Part shown: positions 8,484 through 15,879 of the stretch, in pieces | Layout of the letters: every line of letters starts with the position of its first letter | Numbering within the stretch: position 1 is the first letter of the stretch | Source: Polynucleobacter sp. AP-Ainpum-60-G11 | Lineage (GTDB): Bacteria; Pseudomonadota; Gammaproteobacteria; Burkholderiales; Burkholderiaceae | Direction: 5' to 3' | Length of the DNA: 64,000 nucleotides | Assembly: GCF_018688375.1 (NCBI RefSeq) | Contig: NZ_CP061318.1 | Coordinates: 1,364,001 to 1,428,000 of the forward strand | Made by a program: the position numbers and the translations under genes | Notes under the pieces: model-generated | The model's database searches: none | The model's input: only the letters and a program-made list of their open reading frames with translations | What the model was told of the DNA's origin: nothing

Positions 8484-9401
8484 ATGGCTAAGATTGCACT
8501 CAAGGTAGATGTTGATACCTTACGCGGCACCAAAGAAGGCGTCCCTAATCTAGCGCGTACGCTCGAACGCTTTGGGATCAAAGCTACCTTTCTATTTAGC
8601 CTGGGGCCGGACCATACTGGCTGGGCCCTCAAGCGAGTCTTTAGGCCGGGCTTTCTAAAGAAGGTAAGCCGTACTTCTGTTGTTGAACACTACGGCATTA
8701 AGACTTTGCTCTATGGAGTCCTGTTGCCCGGTCCAGATATTGGCAAACAAGCCGCTACCGAGATGCGTGCGATTGATGCTGCTGGCCACGAAACTGGAAT
8801 TCATACTTGGGATCATGTAGCTTGGCAAGATGCCGTACGCAATCGTGATGCCCAATGGACTAAAGTGCAGATGCAAAAAAGCTGGGATCGTTTTGTGGAA
8901 ATCTTTGGCCATCCACCAATGACTTATGGTGCAGCTGGCTGGCAAATGAATGAAGCTGCTTTTGAGCAACTTGATCTATGGGGTATTAAGTACTCTTCCG
9001 ACGGCAGAGCAGAACCGAATTTAATGCCTTATCGCTTTGAACTACCCTCTGGCAAAGCGAAGCATGTGCAGTACCCCACCACTTTACCCACTTTTGATGA
9101 GTTGATTGGTATTGATGATGCAGATGAGTTTGGCGCCGTGAAGAAGCTGCTTCAAATTACCCAAAGCAATCCGAATGATCAAGTATTTACTCTGCACGCA
9201 GAGCTTGAAGGTCAAAAACTACTCCCTGCCTTTGAGCAATTGCTTGCTGGGTGGCTCAACCAAGGTCATGACCTTGTCACAATGGGTGAACTGCATCAAT
9301 CCTGGGAAGCTACAAAGCAACTCGATAAAATAGCTGTACAGCCGGTAACTTGGGGAGAAATCCCCAACCGAAGTGGCGACCTCATTTTGCAAGCCGTCTA
9401 A
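8484..9401 (+). CDS. arnD: Ara4FN-phosphoundecaprenol deformylase
   Basis: A polysaccharide-deacetylase (NodB, CE4) family enzyme of 305 residues that removes the formyl group from the lipid-linked sugar before transfer by ArnT. The metal-site aspartate is in LKVDVDTLRG (about residues 7-16), the paired histidines are in GIHTWDHVAWQD (about 108-119), and VFTLHAELEG lies near the C-terminus. A GAGG ribosome-binding site precedes the ATG, 12 bases after the decarboxylase gene. No flippase genes (arnE, arnF) follow, so lipid-linked Ara4N export must use a protein encoded elsewhere or a different one. Confidence 0.92.
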   Translation: MAKIALKVDVDTLRGTKEGVPNLARTLERFGIKATFLFSLGPDHTGWALKRVFRPGFLKKVSRTSVVEHYGIKTLLYGVLLPGPDIGKQAATEMRAIDAAGHETGIHTWDHVAWQDAVRNRDAQWTKVQMQKSWDRFVEIFGHPPMTYGAAGWQMNEAAFEQLDLWGIKYSSDGRAEPNLMPYRFELPSGKAKHVQYPTTLPTFDELIGIDDADEFGAVKKLLQITQSNPNDQVFTLHAELEGQKLLPAFEQLLAGWLNQGHDLVTMGELHQSWEATKQLDKIAVQPVTWGEIPNRSGDLILQAV

Positions 9402-9464
9402 TTAACACTAGAGCAACCAAACTCAAACATAAGCAGTAAAGAAAATTAAACAAGAGAGACCATC

Positions 9465-9932
9465 ATGACAGTAGAAATCGGTAAGCCAATGCCACAGTGC
9501 GCAATCCCAGCAACATCAGGATTGACTTTCACACCAGATTCCGCCAAAGGTAAAAAGCTGGTGATTTACTTTTACCCAAAAGACATGACTCCAGGTTGCA
9601 CGGCTGAGTCTGGCGAATTCCGGGACAACATTGATGCCTTCACCAAAGCCAATACCTTGATCGTTGGTGTATCACGAGACAGCCTTAAATCTCACGATAA
9701 TTTCCGCAGCAAACTTGAGCTGCCATTTGAGCTTGTTGCTGATACCGAAGAAACCCTATGCCAGCTCTTTGGTGTAATGAAGATGAAGAATATGTACGGC
9801 AAACAGGTTCGTGGCGTAGAGCGCAGTACCTTTCTCTTTGACTCCTCAGGCAATCTCGTAAAAGAGTGGCGCGGCCTGAAGGTTCCGGGACATGTGACAG
9901 AGGTATTACAAGCAGCTCAAGACACTAAATAA
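9465..9932 (+). CDS. bcp: Thiol peroxidase of the BCP/PrxQ family
   Basis: A cytoplasmic peroxiredoxin (155 residues) that reduces peroxides and organic hydroperoxides. The peroxidatic cysteine is in TPGCTAESGEFRD (about residue 46). The position five residues later, which holds the resolving cysteine in E. coli BCP, is a serine-glycine stretch here, so the protein may work as a 1-Cys enzyme or use the later cysteine in ETLCQLFG (about residue 104). A GAGAG ribosome-binding site precedes the ATG. It lies 63 bases after arnD on the same strand and may be read with the arn operon. Confidence 0.93.
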   Translation: MTVEIGKPMPQCAIPATSGLTFTPDSAKGKKLVIYFYPKDMTPGCTAESGEFRDNIDAFTKANTLIVGVSRDSLKSHDNFRSKLELPFELVADTEETLCQLFGVMKMKNMYGKQVRGVERSTFLFDSSGNLVKEWRGLKVPGHVTEVLQAAQDTK

Positions 9933-9959
9933 TTTTTAAATTAATTTAATCCGAGGTAC

Positions 9960-9987
9960 TTGCAAAGCCCAAAATTTGGGGTAAAGT
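9960..9987 (+). promoter_or_regulatory. Predicted promoter with a dyad in its spacer
   Basis: TTGCAA at 9960-9965 and TAAAGT at 9982-9987 are 16 bases apart, a plausible sigma-70 promoter. The spacer contains a perfect 13-base dyad, CCCAAAATTTGGG (9968-9980), which could bind a regulator. It would start a transcript near 9994 in the bcp-phoH gap. Confidence 0.45.
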
Positions 9988-9993
9988 TGTTCA

Positions 9994-10152
9994 TATGCAC
10001 CGTAAACGACGGGAAAGTCTAACAATCCGTTTGACTCATCAGCCTGAATATTTAAGAACAGGCTCGGTAAACAACCCCCGCCGTTTTTCTGATCGTTTTA
10101 CACCCAGTTTCGTTATAGACCGTCAATGCAATCCGCTTGACGGTTTTTTCTT
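9994..10152 (+). ncRNA. Candidate small RNA or phoH leader
   Basis: The roughly 160-base interval between a promoter-like sequence and an intrinsic terminator has no good open reading frame. It folds by eye into several hairpins, including GCCTG/CAGGC around 10044-10065, and alternative pairings such as GTAAACG near 10003 with CGTTTTAC near 10094. I do not recognise it as 6S RNA, 4.5S RNA, tmRNA or RNase P RNA. It could be a free small RNA or a transcription attenuator for phoH, whose ribosome-binding site lies just after the terminator. Confidence 0.4.
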
Positions 10153-10154
10153 TT
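10119..10154 (+). terminator. Intrinsic terminator just upstream of phoH
   Basis: The stem ACCGTCAA (10119-10126) pairs with TTGACGGT (10137-10144) around a 10-base loop and is followed by six T and then more T. It ends about 12 bases before the phoH ATG. Confidence 0.8.
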
Positions 10155-10166
10155 AGGAGAGTCTGC

Positions 10167-11843
10167 ATGCCATTGCCCCCAATCCCAACTCAAATTGCTG
10201 GCCAAGTCAAAATTAGTAGCAAGGACACTCCCAATTTAAAGAAGCGTCCCGCACCAGCAAAAACTGTTGTGATGGAAAGTCATGCTCCAGATTGGACCTC
10301 AGATGCAGAAGAGGATCTATCTGCAGCTGAAGTTGCACTTGAGAAAATTAAAAGCGATCGCCGACCAGTTGCACCTCGTCATGAGCGCAGCGAGAACAAG
10401 TTAGCTAGCGTTCCAGAAAAACCAAAACGAATTATTCGTACTGGGCCTCCAAGTTTATTTGTCCTTGATACCAATGTATTAATGCATGACCCCAGCTCCC
10501 TCTTCCGCTTCTCCGAGCATGATCTTTTCTTACCAATGACTACCCTGGAAGAATTGGATAACCACAAGAAGGGTATGACTGAGGTTGCCCGTAACGCCCG
10601 TACCGTCAGCCGCTCTTTAGATCAATTGGTTGCAGGGACTAGTGGCACATTGGATGAAGGTATTCCGCTGAATAAACTCGGCAACCAGGATGTCTCTGGC
10701 AGACTGTTTTTCCAAACAAAACTGACAACTCAAGAATTACCCGAGGGATTACCTGAGGGCAAAGGTGATAACCTAATCCTCGCAGTTGTGAGTGAGCTCC
10801 AAAAGACACGTAAAGATCAAGAAGTAGTTTTGGTATCTAAAGATATCAATATGCGCATTAAGGCCCGCGCTCTTGGTTTGCCTGCTGAAGACTATTTCAA
10901 TGATCAAGTGCTTGAAGATCGTGACTTGATGTATTCGGGCGTTATGGCATTACCAGCAGACTTTTGGCCAAAGCATGGCAAAGATATGGAAAGCTGGGCT
11001 GACGGTAAATCCGGAACAATGTTTTATCGCGTAACCGGACCCTCAGTTCCGAGCATGTTAGTCAACGAGTTTGTCTATCAAGAAAATCCAGATGGCTCCA
11101 CTCCTTTCTACGCTCAGGTAAAAGAAATCAATGGCAAGACCGCCCTCCTCCAAACACTGAGAGACTTCTCTCACCAAAAAAATAATGTGTGGAGCGTCAC
11201 TGCGCGCAATCGCGAGCAAAACTTTGCCATGAATTTACTGATGAACCCGGATGTGGATTTCATCACCTTATTAGGTCAAGCGGGTACTGGTAAAACCCTG
11301 CTGGCCTTAGCCGCCGGCTTGGAGCAAGTGCTCGATAGCAAGCGCTATAACGAAATCATCATTACTCGCGCTACAGTTCCTGTTGGCGAAGATATCGGAT
11401 TTTTACCAGGCACCGAAGAAGAAAAGATGCAGCCTTGGATGGGTGCATTTGATGACAACTTGGAGGTATTGCAACGCAATGAAGATGGAGGCGCCGGTGA
11501 ATGGGGTCGCGCTGCCACTCAGGAACTGATTCGTTCACGCATTAAGGTGAAAAGCATGAACTTCATGCGCGGTAGAACCTTTGTGAGCAAGTTTGTGATT
11601 ATTGATGAAGCCCAAAACTTAACACCAAAACAAATGAAAACTCTGGTCACTCGTGCGGGCCCAGGAACAAAGATTATCTGCTTGGGTAATATTGCCCAAA
11701 TCGATACACCGTACTTAACCGAAGGATCTTCCGGCCTTACTTATGTAGTGGATCGCTTCAAAGGCTGGCGTCATGGCGGACACGTGACTCTTGCTCGTGG
11801 TGAGCGTTCACGTCTTGCGGATCATGCTGCTGACGCACTCTAA
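10167..11843 (+). CDS. phoH: PhoH2-type PIN-ATPase (YlaK-like)
   Basis: A 558-residue cytoplasmic protein with an N-terminal PIN ribonuclease domain (FVLDTNVLMHDP, about residues 98-109) and a C-terminal PhoH ATPase. The Walker A motif GQAGTGKT is near residue 372, and FVIIDEAQN is the Walker B. PhoH2 proteins act as RNA helicase and ribonuclease in studied mycobacterial examples; the substrate here is unknown. I chose the ATG at 10167, preceded by AGGAGAG, over an in-frame TTG at 10137 that lies inside the terminator hairpin. The first 90 residues are a basic, low-complexity linker. A terminator hairpin follows the stop and overlaps the next gene. Confidence 0.9.
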   Translation: MPLPPIPTQIAGQVKISSKDTPNLKKRPAPAKTVVMESHAPDWTSDAEEDLSAAEVALEKIKSDRRPVAPRHERSENKLASVPEKPKRIIRTGPPSLFVLDTNVLMHDPSSLFRFSEHDLFLPMTTLEELDNHKKGMTEVARNARTVSRSLDQLVAGTSGTLDEGIPLNKLGNQDVSGRLFFQTKLTTQELPEGLPEGKGDNLILAVVSELQKTRKDQEVVLVSKDINMRIKARALGLPAEDYFNDQVLEDRDLMYSGVMALPADFWPKHGKDMESWADGKSGTMFYRVTGPSVPSMLVNEFVYQENPDGSTPFYAQVKEINGKTALLQTLRDFSHQKNNVWSVTARNREQNFAMNLLMNPDVDFITLLGQAGTGKTLLALAAGLEQVLDSKRYNEIIITRATVPVGEDIGFLPGTEEEKMQPWMGAFDDNLEVLQRNEDGGAGEWGRAATQELIRSRIKVKSMNFMRGRTFVSKFVIIDEAQNLTPKQMKTLVTRAGPGTKIICLGNIAQIDTPYLTEGSSGLTYVVDRFKGWRHGGHVTLARGERSRLADHAADAL

Positions 11844-12354
11844 AGAAACTCTCTCATGCCGCACTCTAATGGGGTGCGGCATTTTTATTTGCATCCTCAC
11901 AATGCTGTCGGGTTGCAGTAGCTTTAGCTCGAAAAATAATACAGCTAAAGTTTCTCAGTTCAAACAAGATACGAGTGTAGGTACAGAGGATATTTCTATT
12001 GCAGCAGTAGGTTTGGTGGGCGTGCCTTATCGCTATGGCGGCAACAACCCAAAGGGTGGATTTGATTGCAGCGGACTCATTGCCTATGTCTACAGTAAAT
12101 CAGCCAATATCAAGCTACCGCGGACTATCCAAGAGATGAGTAATCAAGGTCAAAGTGTAGATAACGGCCCTCCTGCGCCAGGGGATCTCGTATTTTTCAA
12201 TACCACCGGTGCCAAGTATTCACATGCTGGAATTTATGTAGGACAAGGCAGGTTTGTTCACGCCCCAAGCGCTGGAGGAACCGTACGCTTGGAGTACATC
12301 ACTACACCCTACTGGGCTGCCAGGTTTACTGAGGCCAGAAGGTTGACGCCTTAA
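11824..12354 (+). CDS. NlpC/P60 (C40) peptidase lipoprotein
   Basis: A probable cell-wall gamma-D-glutamyl-diamino-acid endopeptidase anchored in the outer membrane. The catalytic cysteine is in GGFDCSGLIAYVY, the histidine in SHAGIYVG and the third residue in FVHAPSAGG, the classic NlpC/P60 triad. The N-terminus has a hydrophobic stretch ending in the lipobox LSGC. The start is uncertain. ATG 11824 overlaps phoH by 20 bases and gives a signal with lysine and arginine, while ATG 11869 gives a very short signal without charges. I prefer 11824. The signal-peptide codons coincide with the phoH terminator hairpin, so expression may depend on read-through. Confidence 0.85.
   Translation: MLLTHSKETLSCRTLMGCGIFICILTMLSGCSSFSSKNNTAKVSQFKQDTSVGTEDISIAAVGLVGVPYRYGGNNPKGGFDCSGLIAYVYSKSANIKLPRTIQEMSNQGQSVDNGPPAPGDLVFFNTTGAKYSHAGIYVGQGRFVHAPSAGGTVRLEYITTPYWAARFTEARRLTP
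11856..11886 (+). terminator. phoH terminator inside the lipoprotein 5' end
   Basis: ATGCCGCAC (11856-11864) pairs perfectly with GTGCGGCAT (11874-11882) around a 9-base loop, followed by a run of T. It begins 12 bases after the phoH stop and sits within the signal-peptide codons of the C40 lipoprotein gene. Confidence 0.8.
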
Positions 12355-12468
12355 TTATTAGCCTTTCAGCTGATAGCATTAATACCGTATTCCCAAAACA
12401 CTAAATTTTGTTTACATTTCGAAATAGAACAATTGGTTCGTTAGATTACTCATTTGGGAGTTGCTGAT

Positions 12469-12735
12469 ATGAAGAAAATGATTATTGCATTAAGCATTGC
12501 ACTCAGTGTTGCAATTCCGTCTGTTGCTTTTGCAGATCAGGCTGCTTGTGAAGCTAAGGCGGTTAGCAAAGATGGTAAGCCGCTGTATGGTGCAGCTAAA
12601 GACGCATCTATTAAGAAATGTATGGGTGATGCTAAGCCCAATGATTGTGAGGCTAAAGCTGTCAGCAAAGATGGCAAGCCACTGTATGGCGCTGCTAAAG
12701 CCGCATCCATTAAGAAATGTGAAGGCGGAAAGTAA
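12469..12735 (+). CDS. Small exported two-repeat protein, PsiF-like
   Basis: An 88-residue precursor with a clear Sec signal peptide (MKKMIIALSIAL... cleaved after AFA, about residue 23). The mature part is two nearly identical repeats of about 27 residues, each of the form CEAKAVSKDGKPLYGAAK followed by ASIKKC. The cysteine pair per repeat and the spacing resemble the PsiF repeat of a phosphate-starvation-induced protein, but the match is by eye and the function is unknown. The ATG at 12469 is preceded by GGGAG; an upstream in-frame TTG was rejected. A strong bidirectional terminator follows. Confidence 0.75.
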   Translation: MKKMIIALSIALSVAIPSVAFADQAACEAKAVSKDGKPLYGAAKDASIKKCMGDAKPNDCEAKAVSKDGKPLYGAAKAASIKKCEGGK

Positions 12736-12754
12736 ATACCTTTCGCATCAAGTT

Positions 12755-12783
12755 AAAAAGCCTCGCAATGCGAGGCTTTTTTA
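12755..12783. terminator. Bidirectional terminator
   Basis: AGCCTCGC (12759-12766) pairs with GCGAGGCT (12770-12777), flanked by A on the left and T on the right. It serves the small exported protein gene on the plus strand and dnaB on the minus strand. Confidence 0.88.
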
Positions 12784-12801
12784 TTCCTTATTGCTTTTGA
12801 A

Positions 12802-14241
12802 TTAGAACGGCTCGTATCCACCAGATGAATAGCCAACCGATCCCACAGCCAAGTTATCGAACTTGGTATACGGACCTTGCCAGCTAACACGCACAGTACC
12901 AATTGGTCCATTACGCTGCTTACCAATAATAATCTCAGCTATACCCTTATCCTGAGTTGTATCTGGGTGGTACACCTCATCACGATAGATGAACATAATT
13001 AAGTCAGCATCTTGCTCGATTGCACCTGACTCACGCAAATCAGACATGATCGGGCGCTTATTAGGGCGCTGCTCTAGACCACGGTTTAACTGCGACAAGG
13101 CAACTACTGGGCACTGCAATTCTTTTGCAAGAGATTTAAGTGAGCGTGAGATTTCGGAAATCTCTGTTGCACGGTTCTCAGAACCAGAGCCACTCATCAA
13201 CTGCAAGTAATCAATAACTACAAGGCCGAGTGTTCCACCAAAATTACGAGCAATACGGCGTGCACGCGCACGCAACTCTAAACTGGAAAGTGCACCAGTC
13301 TCATCAATCAAAATTTGGGTATTACTCAAACGGGCAATGGCATCAGTAACGCGTGGCCACTCATCATCTTGAAGCTTTCCGGTGCGCATGCGACTTTGGT
13401 CAACGCGCCCTACCGAACCCAGTAAACGAGCTGCCAGTTGCTCACCTGACATCTCCATAGAGAATATAACGACCGGTAAACCTTCTGCCAAGGCAACATT
13501 TTCGGCGATGTTTAACGCCATCGCGGTTTTCCCCATTGACGGTCTTCCAGCAATAATAACTAGGTCGCCTTTTTGCAGGCCACTAGTTTGCTTATCTAGA
13601 TCAATGAAGCCAGTTGCTATACCAGTGATATCACTTCCGCCTTGACGGTTGTAGAGCTCATCAATACGAGCGACAACGGTTTTAAGTAATGGCTCAATTT
13701 CGAGATAATCAGCCTTGCGATTACCCTCTTCACCAATTTGCAGAATGCGTGATTCCGCTTCATCCAAGAGCGTTCTCACTGAACGGCCTTCTGGAACAAA
13801 TGCAGAATTCACAATATTGTCGGATACCTCAATGAGGCGACGCAGAATACTGCGATCACGAACAATGTCGGCATAGCCTTTGATGTTTGCTGCACTTGGC
13901 GTACTTTGCGCCAATGAATTCAGGTAATCAATTCCAACTAAGTCACCTCCCTGCTCAGACTTAACAGCCTCATGAACAGTAATGACGTCAGCAGGATGAT
14001 TGTCGCCAACTAAACGCTGAATGACCTTGTAGATCAGAGCATGTTCAGGGCGATAAAAATCTTTATCAGTTAAGACACCACCTAGACGATCCCAGGCTGT
14101 GTTATCGATCAGTAGACCGCCGAGCAAAGATTGCTCGGCCTCTACAGAATGCGGCGGTACTTTTAAAGCCTGCAAGGCTGCATCCCCAGAACCCATCATG
14201 CCAGGATTTGACATAAGGGAGCGTGAGCGGGATTCAGCCAT
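12802..14241 (-). CDS. dnaB: Replicative DNA helicase
   Basis: The hexameric 5'-3' helicase at the replication fork (479 residues). The N-terminal primase-interacting domain begins PPHSVEAEQSLLGG. The RecA-like domain shows Walker A GRPSMGKTA (about residue 230), Walker B LVVIDYLQLM (about 343) and the arginine-finger region SDLRESGAIEQDAD (about 410). There is no intein or other insertion. It is the last gene of rpsF-priB-rpsR-rplI-dnaB, starting 24 bases after rplI. The ATG at 14241 is followed by a 25-residue extension rich in serine and arginine, as is common in Burkholderiales. Confidence 0.97.
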   Translation of the reverse strand: MAESRSRSLMSNPGMMGSGDAALQALKVPPHSVEAEQSLLGGLLIDNTAWDRLGGVLTDKDFYRPEHALIYKVIQRLVGDNHPADVITVHEAVKSEQGGDLVGIDYLNSLAQSTPSAANIKGYADIVRDRSILRRLIEVSDNIVNSAFVPEGRSVRTLLDEAESRILQIGEEGNRKADYLEIEPLLKTVVARIDELYNRQGGSDITGIATGFIDLDKQTSGLQKGDLVIIAGRPSMGKTAMALNIAENVALAEGLPVVIFSMEMSGEQLAARLLGSVGRVDQSRMRTGKLQDDEWPRVTDAIARLSNTQILIDETGALSSLELRARARRIARNFGGTLGLVVIDYLQLMSGSGSENRATEISEISRSLKSLAKELQCPVVALSQLNRGLEQRPNKRPIMSDLRESGAIEQDADLIMFIYRDEVYHPDTTQDKGIAEIIIGKQRNGPIGTVRVSWQGPYTKFDNLAVGSVGYSSGGYEPF

Positions 14242-14265
14242 GAGGCTAGCTTACAGATCTAAAAC

Positions 14266-14718
14266 TTACGCTTGCTCGCCAACTACACGGATAGTGATGT
14301 CAGCCACTACATCGGTATGAACAGCTACCGCTACAGGGTGATCACCAACCATCTTCAACGGGCCAGTAGGCATACGTACAGAAGCTTTTTCAATCGCAAA
14401 GCCTTTGGCTTTCAATGCATCAGCGATGTCATGGTTGGTTACAGAACCAAACAAACGACCGTCAACACCAGCTTTTTGACCGATTTCGAGAACCAAGTCT
14501 TTGAGCTTTACGCCAACTGCTTCAGCAGCAGCTAATTTCTCAGCAGCCAATTTTTCCAACTCAGCGCGACGAACTGCAAAATCAGCGATGGCTGTTTCAG
14601 TTGCACGACGAGCTTTACGTTGTGGGATTAGGAAATTACGAGCGTAACCGTCTTTAACGCGAACGATGTCACCGAGGTTGCCCAGGTTAATTACTTTTTC
14701 TAAAAGAATGATTTGCAT
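14266..14718 (-). CDS. rplI: Ribosomal protein bL9
   Basis: Large-subunit protein L9 (150 residues), which binds 23S rRNA near the L1 stalk base. The start [16 protein letters not shown] and the conserved [13 protein letters not shown] (about residues 22-34) are typical, followed by the long linker helix and a C-terminal domain with GRLFGSVT. The open frame extends upstream to 14781, but conservation and operon spacing place the start at ATG 14718, 13 bases after the rpsR stop. Confidence 0.97.
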   Translation of the reverse strand: MQIILLEKVINLGNLGDIVRVKDGYARNFLIPQRKARRATETAIADFAVRRAELEKLAAEKLAAAEAVGVKLKDLVLEIGQKAGVDGRLFGSVTNHDIADALKAKGFAIEKASVRMPTGPLKMVGDHPVAVAVHTDVVADITIRVVGEQA

Positions 14719-14731
14719 TGAGGGCTCCCAA

Positions 14732-15004
14732 TTATTTCTTGTGTTGATCGGAGAATGGCAACAAAGCCAAATAACGAGCACGCTTGATAGCAGTGTCTAA
14801 CTGACGCTGATATTTCGCTTTTGTGCCTGTCAAACGTGCAGGAGTGATCTTGGCGTTTTCGCCAATGAAGTCCTTCAATGTGTCTACATCTTTGTAGTCA
14901 ATCTGTTCTACGCCAGCAACAGTGAAACGGCAATAACGCTTACGCTTGAACAATGGGTTCTGAGCTGGTTTCTTTTTGAAATCGGGTTTCTTTCCAAACG
15001 CCAT
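14732..15004 (-). CDS. rpsR: Ribosomal protein bS18
   Basis: Small-subunit protein S18 (90 residues), partner of S6 on the platform. The core contains [19 protein letters not shown] and the RNA-binding [22 protein letters not shown] lysine-rich N-terminal extension of about 15 residues precedes the core, as in other betaproteobacteria. It lies between priB and rplI, with a purine-rich ribosome-binding site (GAGGAAAT) before the ATG. Confidence 0.97.
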   Translation of the reverse strand: MAFGKKPDFKKKPAQNPLFKRKRYCRFTVAGVEQIDYKDVDTLKDFIGENAKITPARLTGTKAKYQRQLDTAIKRARYLALLPFSDQHKK

Positions 15005-15017
15005 GATGATTTCCTCT

Positions 15018-15311
15018 TTAATTTTTCAATTGAATATGGGTAATGTGGAAAACAAGTCTTTGATTACGTAGAGTCTTGGGTGCTAAGAATCCCTCAAACA
15101 CTGCCTCGGCTCCTAAATCCATTTGCTCTAAGCCCTTTTGTATCGGACCAATTGCTATGGCTTCAACACTCATCTGAATTTTCCTAGCGTTTCCTACCTC
15201 GTTTACTTCGCCGCTATGTTCTAGCTGGCAATGCATCACCGGTATTCCTGCAGGTGTAAATCGAATCGCGTCTTTAGATACCAAGAATGCAGTTAGGGTG
15301 AAATGATTCAA
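15018..15311 (-). CDS. priB: Primosomal replication protein N
   Basis: A 97-residue single-strand DNA-binding protein with one OB fold, part of the PriA-dependent replication restart primosome. Recognisable parts are the first strand with [17 protein letters not shown], then [10 protein letters not shown], and the FEGFLAPK turn. The position between rpsF and rpsR is diagnostic, because this operon order is shared with enterobacteria. The start ATG at 15311 is 59 bases after the rpsF stop. Confidence 0.93.
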   Translation of the reverse strand: MNHFTLTAFLVSKDAIRFTPAGIPVMHCQLEHSGEVNEVGNARKIQMSVEAIAIGPIQKGLEQMDLGAEAVFEGFLAPKTLRNQRLVFHITHIQLKN

Positions 15312-15370
15312 CGCCGCTCCGTCACTCTGATACGTTTTCTAGTCTCTGTATTCCTCTTCAAATTTCTAAC

Positions 15371-15745
15371 TTAAACCGCTGCTACTGGAGCGTCGGATTG
15401 AGCTGATTTGCGCGCTTCTTCACGTTGCACTTCTTTCATCATGATGGAAGGCTCTGTTTCAGCTTTCTTAGTCTTGATGATGAGGTGGCGCAAAACAGCA
15501 TCGTTAAATTTGAATGCGTGCTCGAGCTCGTCCAGAGTTTTCTGGTCGCACTCAATATTCATACAAACGTAATGGGCTTTAGCAAGTTTGTCGATCATGT
15601 AAGCCATCTGACGACGACCCCAATCTTCCATACGATGAATTTTGCCGCCAGCAGCAGCTAAAGTCGCTTTGTAGCGATCGATCATCGCAGGCACTTGCTC
15701 GCTTTGGTCCGGATGGACGATAAAGACGATTTCATAATGACGCAT
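15371..15745 (-). CDS. rpsF: Ribosomal protein bS6
   Basis: Small-subunit protein S6 (124 residues), first gene of the operon with priB, rpsR, rplI and dnaB. The sequence opens [18 protein letters not shown], and [12 protein letters not shown] and the strand around YVCMNIECD are conserved. A short acidic and alanine-rich tail closes it. An AAGGAG ribosome-binding site precedes the ATG. A hairpin in the upstream leader may be the site where the S6-S18 complex represses the operon. Confidence 0.97.
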   Translation of the reverse strand: MRHYEIVFIVHPDQSEQVPAMIDRYKATLAAAGGKIHRMEDWGRRQMAYMIDKLAKAHYVCMNIECDQKTLDELEHAFKFNDAVLRHLIIKTKKAETEPSIMMKEVQREEARKSAQSDAPVAAV

Positions 15746-15782
15746 CTAACACTCCTTAAGGATAAAGTCACCTGGGCGTCTT

Positions 15783-15810
15783 GCTAACTTCCGATGGTTT
15801 TAAAGTTAGC
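15783..15810 (-). promoter_or_regulatory. Leader hairpin upstream of rpsF, possible S6:S18 site
   Basis: In the rpsF leader GCTAACTT pairs with AAGTTAGC around a loop that contains ACCATCGG on the mRNA strand. S6:S18 autoregulatory leaders are known upstream of rpsF in many bacteria. I cannot verify the consensus by eye, so the assignment is tentative. Confidence 0.4.
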
Positions 15811-15879
15811 GCCAGTGTGACAAGGTAGTAACAAATTGTAGGTAAAACTAACTACAGGTATTTACAGCTTTTAAAGCCC

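Noticed and set aside
10137-10166. TTG start for phoH ten codons upstream
   Set aside because: It lies inside the intrinsic terminator hairpin and has no ribosome-binding site, whereas AGGAGAG precedes the ATG at 10167.
12497-12805. Alternative-frame open reading frame over the two-repeat protein
   Set aside because: It arises from the repeated codons of the real gene, has no family motif and no good start.
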